Of a stretch of DNA of 64,000 bases, positions 25,933 to 33,075 are shown piece by piece; the stretch's first letter is position 1, and every line of letters begins with the position of its first letter. The stretch comes from an uncultured Clostridia bacterium. Its GTDB lineage: Bacteria; Bacillota; Clostridia; UMGS1883. The stretch spans positions 62,001 to 126,000 of the forward strand of contig CAKSFM010000002.1 of the NCBI GenBank assembly GCA_934454525.1. The letters run 5' to 3'. The position numbers were made by a program, and so were the translations under genes. The notes below the pieces were generated by a model that saw nothing but the letters and a program-made list of their open reading frames with translations, was not told where the DNA came from and ran no database searches.

Positions 25933-26850
25933 TTATTTATCTGAGCTTTTATCGGACTTGTTCTGTTTTTGAGAAGAATATCCGTATCCGTAGCCGTAAC
26001 CGCCATAACCATAGCCGCCGTACCCTCCGTAGCTGCCGTAGCCGCCGTAATTACCGTAATATCCTCTGCGGTAATATTTCGCGCGTCTGCCGTAACGGAA
26101 ATATCTTCTCTGACCATACTTATAGCTGCCCTTAACATCTGTCAATCGTCCGTTAAGTATGAATCCGATTATATTGGCATCAACAAATGTCAGTTTATTT
26201 ATAGCCTCCGAAACAGTATCTTTATCAGTTCTTCCCTGGCGCACAACAATAAGCACACCATCTGTCATGCGCGACATTACTGCGGCGTCTGTAACAATAT
26301 TAATCGGCGATGTATCTAAGAAGATATACTCGTACATTTCCGATAATTTATCCAAAACATTCTCCATTGCCGCCGAACCGAGCAACTCGGCAGGGTTTGG
26401 CGGAATATCACCGGACGGAATTATGTCAAGATTCGGATATTCAGTATGTTTGATAACCGAATCCACATTATTCAGATTAGCCAGCACATTTGAAAGTCCC
26501 GGCGATTGGTTTATATTAAGAAGATTTGCAATGTTCGGCTTTCTCAGGTCACAGTCAACCAAAACAACCTTCGCGCCTGTTTGTGCAAACGATATGGCAA
26601 GATTCAAGCAATTTGTGCTTTTTCCCTCACCTGCAAGTGCACTTGTAACAATTATTTTTTTTGCACCGTCATGCGTTACTGAGAAAACCACGTTTGTACG
26701 AAGCGCCTTGTATGCTTCTTTAACATGAAACGGACTTTTATCATTAAGTACCTTTGCACGTTTAACAATAAGCGGCGTATTTGCACTCGGCGAAACACGC
26801 CCCGCTATTTTCCCGGAAACCTTTCTCAATGCAGATATAATGCCAGCCAT
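25933..26850 (-). CDS. cpsD: CpsD/YwqD-type tyrosine kinase with Tyr/Gly-rich tail
   Basis: A 305-residue BY-kinase. Walker A lies in TSALAGEGKST, Walker A' in VVLVDCDLRKPN and Walker B in YIFLDTSPINIVTD. It needs the membrane adaptor CpsC, encoded next. The C-terminal tail, from about residue 240, holds 18 tyrosines in 64 residues, mostly as GGYGGYGYG-type repeats with an Arg-rich lead-in. CpsD tails are usually short clusters of a few Tyr, so this is a marked expansion. Start at ATG 26850. Confidence 0.92.
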   Translation of the reverse strand: MAGIISALRKVSGKIAGRVSPSANTPLIVKRAKVLNDKSPFHVKEAYKALRTNVVFSVTHDGAKKIIVTSALAGEGKSTNCLNLAISFAQTGAKVVLVDCDLRKPNIANLLNINQSPGLSNVLANLNNVDSVIKHTEYPNLDIIPSGDIPPNPAELLGSAAMENVLDKLSEMYEYIFLDTSPINIVTDAAVMSRMTDGVLIVVRQGRTDKDTVSEAINKLTFVDANIIGFILNGRLTDVKGSYKYGQRRYFRYGRRAKYYRRGYYGNYGGYGSYGGYGGYGYGGYGYGYGYSSQKQNKSDKSSDK

Positions 26851-26872
26851 GTATAATGCTCCTTCAAGGTAA

Positions 26873-27649
26873 TTATTTTTTTAACTCTTTATCATTAATC
26901 CCGACCAGGTCATACGCAACAAAGATTTCGGGAATCGACCCAAGCACAGGGTACTGAAATTTCTGAGTGAGGTCATCAACCGATTTAACGCGAATGTCAA
27001 ACAGTTCACGGAAAAAGACATAAGCAACACTGAGAACCAAACCCATAAGTATTCCGAGAATAGTATTAAAACGAATATTCGGTGAAACCGGTGTTGTTGA
27101 AAGCGTTGCATGATCAATGATCCTCACATCGCTTTTTTCAATAAAGCTTTGAATTTTACGCGGAGCAACCTCGGCAATAATGTTTGCCAGTTCCTGCGAA
27201 CTTGCAGCATTGGGAGTTTTTACCGTCACCTTAAGTATTTCCGTCTGATTAACCGACTCGGCGGAAACCATTTCCCTGAGCTTTTTAACGCTGTAGGTTT
27301 CGCCGGTTCTGTCGTTATATTTGTCTGCCACATCCTGGAGGATATTATTGCTTGTTATCATAGCAATATATGTAGGAACCAATTGCTGAGACGCTACAAT
27401 ATCACTTGCAAGTGTTTTTGTTTCATTGTCAATACCGTTATCGCGGCTGTTGTTTACATACATAGTAATACTGGACGCATATTTCGGCGTCATGAAATAC
27501 GAACTGAAAGCAAACGCCGCAGCACCGCAAAGCAGAGTGATTACGATAACCGTTGCAATACGTTCCACCACAACCATAATCATTTTCTTTATATCAATCT
27601 GATTTACAGCACCGCTGTTACCGGAAGCGGTTTCGTTGTTTGAGACCAT
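26873..27649 (-). CDS. cpsC: CpsC/YwqC-type Wzz-domain kinase adaptor
   Basis: A 258-residue Wzz-family membrane protein. TM1 lies at about 27-52 and TM2 at about 195-216, with an extracellular loop between that includes TPKYASSITMYVNN and a C-terminal cytoplasmic tail. In Gram-positive bacteria the tail activates the CpsD kinase, and the pair controls polysaccharide chain length. It lies 22 bases upstream of cpsD. No glycosyltransferase, flippase or polymerase genes are near, so the polymer locus must be elsewhere. Confidence 0.9.
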   Translation of the reverse strand: MVSNNETASGNSGAVNQIDIKKMIMVVVERIATVIVITLLCGAAAFAFSSYFMTPKYASSITMYVNNSRDNGIDNETKTLASDIVASQQLVPTYIAMITSNNILQDVADKYNDRTGETYSVKKLREMVSAESVNQTEILKVTVKTPNAASSQELANIIAEVAPRKIQSFIEKSDVRIIDHATLSTTPVSPNIRFNTILGILMGLVLSVAYVFFRELFDIRVKSVDDLTQKFQYPVLGSIPEIFVAYDLVGINDKELKK

Positions 27650-27756
27650 TTATGTTCCCCCTACTGTATTAGCATTATGCAGCTGCAGCCCTGTATGCAG
27701 AAAGTGCTGCTTACCCTGCCGCAGTGCGGCGTTTTCATCCAAAGCACTGCCTATTA

Positions 27757-27785
27757 ATAATATAACGATTTACTTCACTTGTCAA
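27757..27785 (-). promoter_or_regulatory. Sigma-A promoter of cpsC-cpsD-cpsB-lipoprotein
   Basis: Minus strand: TTGACA (27785-27780), 17-nt spacer, TATTAT (27762-27757). The leader is about 100 nt, with GC-rich inverted segments (about 27690-27740). Confidence 0.8.
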
Positions 27786-27826
27786 TAGAAGCTCTTAAAA
27801 CAATCATATTCCGACTTTTTCAGACT

Positions 27827-28543
27827 CTATTGTTCGTCATCATCATCCGAATCCTCGTCAAATTCTTCATCTTCCGAAGCATCTTCATCGTCATCGTCCG
27901 AGTCACCGTCTATGTAAGATTCTTCATCGCCATCTTCCTCATCTTCATAATCATCTTCATTCTTTTTGAAGATAATGGAAAGAGCAAACAGAACACATAC
28001 TATAATTATAACTACAAGACATGCAACAATAAGCTTTCTGAGGATTCCGCCGCTTTTAGGCTGTGCATCCGCACCTGCATTTGCATCTGCGGCAGAATTG
28101 TCTGCGGTTTTCATATCAGCGCTTCCGTTTTTATCATCGGAAGCTTTATTGTTCTTATCAGCATCGGATTTTTGGCTGTTTCCGGCTGTTTTATCATCAG
28201 TTTTTTTATCGCTTGTGTTTTTGCTGTCCGCTTTATCAGCAGCTGCCGTGCTCTTCGCGTTCTTGTCATCCTTTGCGGCAGCAAGCTCGCTCTTAAGGCG
28301 GTTAATTTCATTCTTATATGTTTCGATTTCCGTTGCGCTGCGATCCTGTTCCTTTTTCTGCGCCGTCTCTATTTCACGGATACGCGCAGCAGCAGCCTTT
28401 GCTTCTTTCCCGGAGGAATTTGCCCTGCCGATAATTATGCCCACAATGAAAACCAGCAGACAAAGAATCAGAGCAGCCGTAGATGTAATTTTTCTCGGTT
28501 TTTTCTTAACAGGTGTAACGCTTTTGTAATCATGCAGTTCCAT
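27827..28543 (-). CDS. Two-TM coiled-coil protein with acidic C-terminal tail, unknown function
   Basis: A 238-residue protein, family not recognised. It has a short cytoplasmic-like basic N terminus, TM1 (about 22-40), a helical coiled-coil segment rich in Glu/Lys/Arg (about 44-92), a long low-complexity Asp/Lys/Ala/Ser linker (about 93-165), TM2 (about 170-190) and a ~45-residue tail almost wholly Asp/Glu with Ser/Tyr. It lies just upstream of the cps operon but has its own promoter and leader. A structural or scaffolding role at the envelope is a guess. Confidence 0.6.
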   Translation of the reverse strand: MELHDYKSVTPVKKKPRKITSTAALILCLLVFIVGIIIGRANSSGKEAKAAAARIREIETAQKKEQDRSATEIETYKNEINRLKSELAAAKDDKNAKSTAAADKADSKNTSDKKTDDKTAGNSQKSDADKNNKASDDKNGSADMKTADNSAADANAGADAQPKSGGILRKLIVACLVVIIIVCVLFALSIIFKKNEDDYEDEEDGDEESYIDGDSDDDDEDASEDEEFDEDSDDDDEQ

Positions 28544-28682
28544 ATTTCATTCCTCCGTTATAAGCTCAGATTTTTCATACTGTATGCAGCAACGGCGTGA
28601 ACCGCCGGTCAGCCTGCTTCATGCCGACACAGTTTTTACATCAACTGCAAACAAGATAATGTTTAACAAGCTCTTTTCGGAT

Positions 28683-28711
28683 ATTATATCACAAAAAAAA
28701 ACATCTTACAA
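28683..28711 (-). promoter_or_regulatory. Promoter of the two-TM acidic protein
   Basis: Minus strand: TTGTAA (28711-28706), 17-nt spacer ending TGA, TATAAT (28688-28683), i.e. an extended -10. The leader is about 130 nt. Confidence 0.75.
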
Positions 28712-28801
28712 GCATTAATTTCAAAAACACATATATAAATTGCAATTTTTTGATTGTTCTTCTGACGGAAAATGTACAAAGCTGCCTGCAGCGCGGATAT
28801 T

Positions 28802-29347
28802 TTATTGCTGAATCTTATGATACAGCTCTCCGTCAAGATTTCTGAAGAATATCCCCGAATCCTCCAATGTAAGATACCCGTGTTCACTGTTTTCCTTTGG
28901 AATGGAAACCGAACCGGGATTGATATACAGATTTCCGTTCCCGAACTCCTCCCATGCAGGAACGTGAGTGTGCCCGTGCAGCAAAATATCTCCGCTGCAC
29001 AGCGGAGGCAGCTGCGATGTATTAAAGTTATGCCCGTGCGTTGCATAAATCAGCCTGTTTTTATAATAAAGAAGGCAATAATCCGCAAGAATCGGGAATT
29101 GAAGAACCATCTGATCAACCTCTGTGTCACAGTTTCCCCGGACGCAGAATATTTTCGTTTTAACTTCATTAAGCATATCAATAACAAGCTTCGGAGCATA
29201 GTCGCGCGGAAGATCATTGCGCGGTCCGTGATAAAGAATATCCCCGAGCAGCAAAAGCCTGTCGGCTTTTTCGGAAGCAAATGCGTCAAGCATTTTCTTG
29301 CAGTAATAAGATGAACCGTGAATATCGGATGCAACCATTATTTTCAT
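28802..29347 (-). CDS. yfcE: YfcE-family metallophosphodiesterase
   Basis: A 181-residue calcineurin-like phosphoesterase. Its metal motifs are ASDIHG (D8, H10), LGDILYHG, VRGNCD, ATHGH and HGHTHV, in family order. YfcE enzymes hydrolyse phosphodiesters in vitro; the physiological substrate is unclear. It is read from its own promoter near the end of the BSH-family gene, so it may also be a read-through partner. Confidence 0.9.
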   Translation of the reverse strand: MKIMVASDIHGSSYYCKKMLDAFASEKADRLLLLGDILYHGPRNDLPRDYAPKLVIDMLNEVKTKIFCVRGNCDTEVDQMVLQFPILADYCLLYYKNRLIYATHGHNFNTSQLPPLCSGDILLHGHTHVPAWEEFGNGNLYINPGSVSIPKENSEHGYLTLEDSGIFFRNLDGELYHKIQQ

Positions 29348-29373
29348 AACTTATCCATTCCTTTCATTTGTTT

Positions 29374-29402
29374 ATTGTACCACAATATTTTTATCACAGC
29401 AA
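29374..29402 (-). promoter_or_regulatory. Promoter of the YfcE gene
   Basis: Minus strand: TTGCTG (29402-29397), 17-nt spacer, TACAAT (29379-29374). Confidence 0.65.
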
Positions 29403-29404
29403 CA

Positions 29405-30367
29405 CTAATTTTGCATTATGATTTGATTTTCTGTCGTCATCGGGTATGAAATCAATTTTTCCGTATCAAGATTTTCATTGTGCATATTTACAGCCGCAAT
29501 TCCCGCTGCGGAATACGTTTTATAATAGTATATTCCTTTGAATGCATTAAAGCAAGCGGAATAGACCGTCAGTTCATGCTCTCCGTTTTCAAGTTCACAA
29601 CAGCCGCGCAGCTGTTCAACCGTGGACAAAATGTGAAAAAAAGCGCTCACGTTTTCCGTTTCTTCTCTGCCTGAAACAGTATTAAGCTTTGCAAATGCGG
29701 CTCGGACAAAGCGCGACTTTGATGACCAATCCCCCGGCAGACCCACAGCACCCATTCCGCGGCTTTGCGGAATTAACTCTATTTTGTCCGAAAAGCGATT
29801 CTGCGGCGGTTTTGCGGAAATATTCATATAATCCGACAAATTGTCAAGCTGCATCGGAAAAGGCGGATTATTCGTCAGAACACCGACAGGATTTTCATAT
29901 ATATGCATCCCGTCCTTTGTCTGTTCAACGGTTATGCACCCATTCCTATCCGCAAATATCCAATGCAATGGCGATGGCAGCAGATTTTCCGAAAAAGCCT
30001 TACTCGTAATATTGATATTACCAATTCGCTCCTTCGCCTCCCGAATCGTTGCACATTCCGAAAGAATTGTCGGTATCAGTTCGTATTGAGCAATATTTTC
30101 CGCACCCTGTAACGCTTCGCCGTAAAACGCATTGTCTGCAAAGCGCAGCCCTGCTGCGGCAAGGCCTTTTTCATTCACAGCGTCATAATAAAGCGGATAA
30201 TTATTTGCAATATGCGCTGTTCCCATCACGGCATAATGCTCACCGCCTGTTTTGCCGGATCTGAATCGGCGTGGCATGATTGCGATGCTTTCACCGTAGC
30301 TCTTTTCATAGTCCAAGCTTCTTCCGAAATAAAAATCTCCGTTCCGATAAGTAATTGCAGTACACAT
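29405..30367 (-). CDS. Choloylglycine hydrolase / bile salt hydrolase family enzyme
   Basis: A 320-residue Ntn-hydrolase of the BSH/PVA type. Nucleophile Cys2 is exposed after Met removal (MCTAITYRNG). Other catalytic residues align with the Clostridium perfringens enzyme: R16 and D19 (FGRSLDYE), N166 (GVLTNNPPF), R219 (SKSRFVRAAF). The position of C. perfringens Asn82 (in GLNF) is Arg75 here (GLRFADNAFY). Other parts (PLHWIFADRNG, GAVGLPGDW, KGIYYYKTY) match bile salt hydrolases well. It would deconjugate bile acids or other N-acyl amides in the cytoplasm. Substrate is uncertain because of the Arg. It supports a gut habitat. Confidence 0.82.
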   Translation of the reverse strand: MCTAITYRNGDFYFGRSLDYEKSYGESIAIMPRRFRSGKTGGEHYAVMGTAHIANNYPLYYDAVNEKGLAAAGLRFADNAFYGEALQGAENIAQYELIPTILSECATIREAKERIGNINITSKAFSENLLPSPLHWIFADRNGCITVEQTKDGMHIYENPVGVLTNNPPFPMQLDNLSDYMNISAKPPQNRFSDKIELIPQSRGMGAVGLPGDWSSKSRFVRAAFAKLNTVSGREETENVSAFFHILSTVEQLRGCCELENGEHELTVYSACFNAFKGIYYYKTYSAAGIAAVNMHNENLDTEKLISYPMTTENQIIMQN

Positions 30368-30407
30368 AAATTCATCCCTCCAAAGCTATTTTTCTCCCCT
30401 ATGTCCG

Positions 30408-30413
30408 CATTAT
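30408..30413 (-). promoter_or_regulatory. Possible -10 of the BSH-family gene
   Basis: TATAAT on the minus strand about 41 nt before the start codon. No convincing -35. Confidence 0.35.
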
Positions 30414-30483
30414 ACACCTCTCCGAAAAGTTTCTTTCTCTTATTGGCAAAGGCACTCCATTCGTATGCTTTAAGTATAACTCA

Positions 30484-30517
30484 AACGCGGCTTCTCCGAT
30501 TTCAGAGAGGCCGCGTT
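30484..30517 (+). terminator. Strong hairpin terminator with plus-strand T-run
   Basis: Stem AACGCGGCTTCTC (30484-30496) / GAGAGGCCGCGTT (30505-30517), followed by five more T on the plus strand. On the minus strand it is downstream of the XRE gene but has a poor T-run. No plus-strand gene is visible upstream. Confidence 0.6.
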
Positions 30518-30590
30518 TTTTTAACATTGAAATCAATTGTATTTTTTATTAATAACTACCTTATTAATACGCAAATTTATAGCCCGCTAA

Positions 30591-30896
30591 TCAATCGGCT
30601 GTTTTTTTGTTATCTTCCTTAAATTGATCCACAACTGAATTAACAGCAAGTATCTGCTTGTCGGTAAGTTCAGAAACATCTATTGTCTTATTTTTGTTTA
30701 CACCCAGCAAGAACTCGATAGAAACATTCAGTACAGCAGAAAGCTTTATTAAAACAGCAATTGAAGGCAGCCTGTTCTCTGATTCATATGCAGCTATTGT
30801 AGGCGCAGTAATTCCAAGCTTTTGCCCAAGCTGAGTTTGGGTCAAGTGCTTCTGGATTCTTAATTTCTTTATATTTTCAGCCAGTTCATGTTTCAT
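30591..30896 (-). CDS. XRE-family transcriptional regulator
   Basis: A 101-residue protein with a Cro/C1-type helix-turn-helix at about 8-60 (LRIQKHLTQTQLGQKLGI, APTIAAYESENRLPS, LSAVLNVSIEFLLG) and a ~35-residue C-terminal helix. No sensor domain is seen. The start was set at ATG 30896 after GGGGGTCTG; an in-frame ATG at 30947 would place that site inside the gene. It is divergent from the GLUG-protein promoter, and an inverted repeat TTCAC-N7-GTGAA lies between, so it is a likely repressor of its own gene and of the plus-strand locus. Confidence 0.88.
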   Translation of the reverse strand: MKHELAENIKKLRIQKHLTQTQLGQKLGITAPTIAAYESENRLPSIAVLIKLSAVLNVSIEFLLGVNKNKTIDVSELTDKQILAVNSVVDQFKEDNKKTAD

Positions 30897-30926
30897 GATC
30901 AGACCCCCAATAGACATTCTCATCTT

Positions 30927-30932
30927 ATTATA
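30927..30932 (-). promoter_or_regulatory. -10 of the XRE gene
   Basis: TATAAT on the minus strand, about 31 nt before the start codon. There is no consensus -35; the operator palindrome occupies the -35 zone. Confidence 0.55.
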
Positions 30933-30942
30933 CAGCAAATTA

Positions 30943-30959
30943 TTCACACTATAGGTGAA
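30943..30959. promoter_or_regulatory. Candidate XRE operator
   Basis: Inverted repeat TTCAC-ACTATAG-GTGAA. A third half-site, ATAGTGAA (30973-30980), lies in the spacer of the plus-strand promoter; compare ATAGGTGAAATT (30951-30962) and ATAGTGAATTTT (30973-30984). The arrangement would let one regulator block both promoters. Confidence 0.55.
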
Positions 30960-30966
30960 ATTAATA

Positions 30967-30995
30967 TTGACAATAGTGAATTTTTTATGTATAAT
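30967..30995 (+). promoter_or_regulatory. Consensus sigma-A promoter of the GLUG-small ORF-stalk locus
   Basis: TTGACA (30967-30972), 17-nt spacer, TATAAT (30990-30995), a perfect consensus. A strong promoter under an adjacent repressor fits a switch-like locus. The leader is about 110 nt. Confidence 0.88.
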
Positions 30996-31045
30996 AACTT
31001 TTGGTTTAATATGGCATATTAAATAATTTTGTTATTGGAGATGAT

Positions 31046-31075
31046 GTGAAAATTAGTATTGCACCACCTGATTAA
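31046..31075 (+). CDS. Possible 9-codon leader peptide
   Basis: GTG start with GGAG 5 nt upstream (31037-31040), encoding fMet-KISIAPPD then TAA. It lies in the leader of the GLUG gene. It could be a regulatory leader peptide, or chance. Only the Shine-Dalgarno and position support it. Confidence 0.25.
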   Translation: MKISIAPPD

Positions 31076-31110
31076 AAACGTCAAACACTAAACGAAAGGA
31101 ATGAAAGAAC

Positions 31111-32424
31111 TTGAAAAAACTAAATATCTGTCTGTTTAATGTTGTACTGTTGTGTATAATGCTGTTGTTTTCAGCAAATGCCCTTGCTCTTGATGGGGAC
31201 GGCAGTCAAGCCTTCCCGTTTTTAATTACAAACGAGGATGAATTATCATTAATAAATGATTTTCCCGAATGCCATTTTAAACTAATGAATGATATAGAGA
31301 TGTCACAATCGTGGAGTTTCAGTATAAAATTTTACGGTGTTATTGATGGAAATAACCATAAATTATCTAATTACACCGGCAAGACATTTATACATGACAA
31401 TTACGGCACAATAAAAAATATATCTATATCTTGCGGACCAATTGTAGTTAACAATTATAAATCAGGAGTAATATTAAACTCTTATACTTACGGAAAAATT
31501 TCTAAAGACAGTGGATTTTGTTGCAATAACGAAGGGACAATAGACAGATGCGGCAACTACGCAAGCATAGATTGCAGGGTGAATGGTGGAACATCTAAAA
31601 ACAACCAAAAGCCTACAGAGTCTTATGCCGCCGGATTTGTACGATATAACTACGGAAATATATCAAATTCATTTTCTATAGGTGATGTAAATTCATACGC
31701 ATACTCATACTATTGGAGCGCTTTCGCTTATGCCAGCGGTTTTGCCGACAAGAACCGCGGAAACATTTCGAATTGTTATTCAATCGCAAATACTACAGCC
31801 AGTAGCGGTTATGGATACGGCGGCGTAAAAGACGGCTATACATATCCGTTTATTCGAAACAACACCGGCGTTATCCAAAACTGTTTTTGTACCTCATCAA
31901 AAACATCGTCGATTAATGTTGACGGAGTTACTGTTAAATCATCGCTTGCAATGAAAATGAAACAGACCTATACCGGTGCCGGTTGGGATTTTGAAAACGT
32001 GTGGGGAATTTCTCCTGATTTGAATGATGGTTATCCCTATCTGCTATGGGAACAGGAAGCACCGACTGTCAGCAAAATTTCCGTTGAAATCAACAATGTT
32101 ACGGTAACATCGGACAAGATGAAGTTTATTTCAAAAGCTTCTATTGACGGCAATCCTGCTATAGATTCTTTCGGAACAACTTTTATTCCTCTTCAGCTTT
32201 TTAACAATGCTGAAGCAAACGTTGCCATAGTACAATATGACAATTCTGAGTATAATATAAGCAACGGTCAAACATTCGGCGCACTTTTAAGCGATATACC
32301 AAATTCCTGCAAGGATGTGCCGATTCTCGGAAAATCATTTATAAAGGATTCCGATGGGAATTATACATGGTCTGCTGCAAAATATGCGTCAATAAATGAC
32401 CCTATATTGCGAGAATCAAATTAA
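31111..32424 (+). CDS. Secreted GLUG-like beta-repeat protein
   Basis: A 437-residue exported protein with a TTG start and a signal peptide ending near LFSANALA (about 26). Residues about 30-300 carry repeated short turns such as FYGVIDGNNHKLSNYTG, NYGTIKNISI, NEGTIDRCGNYA, NYGNISNSFSIGDV, NRGNISNCYSIAN and NTGVIQNCFC, typical of GLUG-type beta-helix repeats found in adhesins and surface proteins. The C-terminal ~130 residues look like a separate beta domain. No LPXTG or lipobox is seen, so anchoring is unknown. The base composition is more AT-rich than its neighbours. It heads a three-gene plus-strand run. Confidence 0.75.
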   Translation: MKKLNICLFNVVLLCIMLLFSANALALDGDGSQAFPFLITNEDELSLINDFPECHFKLMNDIEMSQSWSFSIKFYGVIDGNNHKLSNYTGKTFIHDNYGTIKNISISCGPIVVNNYKSGVILNSYTYGKISKDSGFCCNNEGTIDRCGNYASIDCRVNGGTSKNNQKPTESYAAGFVRYNYGNISNSFSIGDVNSYAYSYYWSAFAYASGFADKNRGNISNCYSIANTTASSGYGYGGVKDGYTYPFIRNNTGVIQNCFCTSSKTSSINVDGVTVKSSLAMKMKQTYTGAGWDFENVWGISPDLNDGYPYLLWEQEAPTVSKISVEINNVTVTSDKMKFISKASIDGNPAIDSFGTTFIPLQLFNNAEANVAIVQYDNSEYNISNGQTFGALLSDIPNSCKDVPILGKSFIKDSDGNYTWSAAKYASINDPILRESN

Positions 32425-32438
32425 AGGAGGCAAGAAAA

Positions 32439-32585
32439 ATGAATGCATACGAGAAACCCGAAATCAGCATATTACAGTTTAAAGCAGTTGATATCATTGC
32501 AACGAGCAACAATATGAACTCTGCCGATATAGACGATAAAAGCACAGCTTTTGATGATTCATGGTTAGAGATGTTGCACAAATGA
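32439..32585 (+). CDS. 48-residue small protein, unknown (PEI..F...DIIATS type)
   Basis: It starts at ATG 32439, 8 nt after AAAGGAGG. The N-terminal part is MNAYEKPEISILQFKAVDII and then ATSNN; the C-terminal half is acidic and ends SWLEMLHK. No Cys, signal peptide or TM. From memory, short proteins with Y/E-x-PE-aliphatic-x-F-x3-D-[VI]-I-x-TS occur in many gut Clostridia, without a named function; this was not checked by search. The next gene's ATG overlaps its stop (ATGA), so the two are translationally coupled. It is too short for many gene callers. It may be a precursor peptide or a small structural partner. Confidence 0.72.
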   Translation: MNAYEKPEISILQFKAVDIIATSNNMNSADIDDKSTAFDDSWLEMLHK

Positions 32586-33022
32586 AGCCATTGACAGCCA
32601 TTTTACTTAATGTGTCTTTACTGCTTTTCAGCTCTGTGTGTTATGCCGGTTCAGATGATATCAAAGTTTACATAAACAATAACCGTATCAATTATGATAC
32701 GATGCCGATTAACATTAATAACAGAATATTGGTACCCGTTCGAGCAACTTTTGATGCTTTAGGTGCTGACATAGAATGGTTCGGAGAAATTCAAACTGTA
32801 ATAGCCACTTCCGGGAGCACCTTAATTGCATTAAAAATAGATAATCCATTGTTAATAGTTTCCGATGTTCAAACTCAAGGTATCAAAACAATAGAATTGG
32901 ATTCCCCTCCGGTATTATTAAACAGTAAAACAATGATTCCGCTGAGAGCCGTTGCAGAAATATTTGATTACCAAGTTAATTGGTCAGAAGAAAACAAAAG
33001 TATTTTTATTAACAAGAATTAA
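32582..33022 (+). CDS. Secreted copper amine oxidase N-terminal (stalk) domain protein
   Basis: A 146-residue exported protein: signal peptide to about residue 23 (LLLFSSVCYA), then one Cu_amine_oxidN1-type domain (IKVYINNNRINYD, NNRILVPVRATFDALGADIEW, SKTMIPLRAVAEIFDYQVNW). The domain is a small beta fold found as repeats or stalks in Firmicutes surface proteins; it does not itself bind copper. There is no catalytic domain. The start was chosen as ATG 32582, overlapping the small ORF stop by 4 bases; an ATG at 32561 would lack a proper signal start. Confidence 0.82.
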   Translation: MKPLTAILLNVSLLLFSSVCYAGSDDIKVYINNNRINYDTMPININNRILVPVRATFDALGADIEWFGEIQTVIATSGSTLIALKIDNPLLIVSDVQTQGIKTIELDSPPVLLNSKTMIPLRAVAEIFDYQVNWSEENKSIFINKN

Positions 33023-33075
33023 CTATAGGATACCGGCATTTTACAACAAACCGATAATTAAAACAAGCACAAAAA

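Noticed and set aside
25980..26060. A CRISPR or tandem array from repeated CCGTAGCCGCC-like units
   Set aside because: It is the codon repeat for the Gly-Tyr tail of the CpsD kinase, without spacers.
27779..28600. A 273-codon plus-strand frame with hydrophobic runs
   Set aside because: It mirrors the acidic/Lys-rich minus-strand gene, whose complement reads as Ile/Phe/Val; the minus strand has promoter, start and TM layout.
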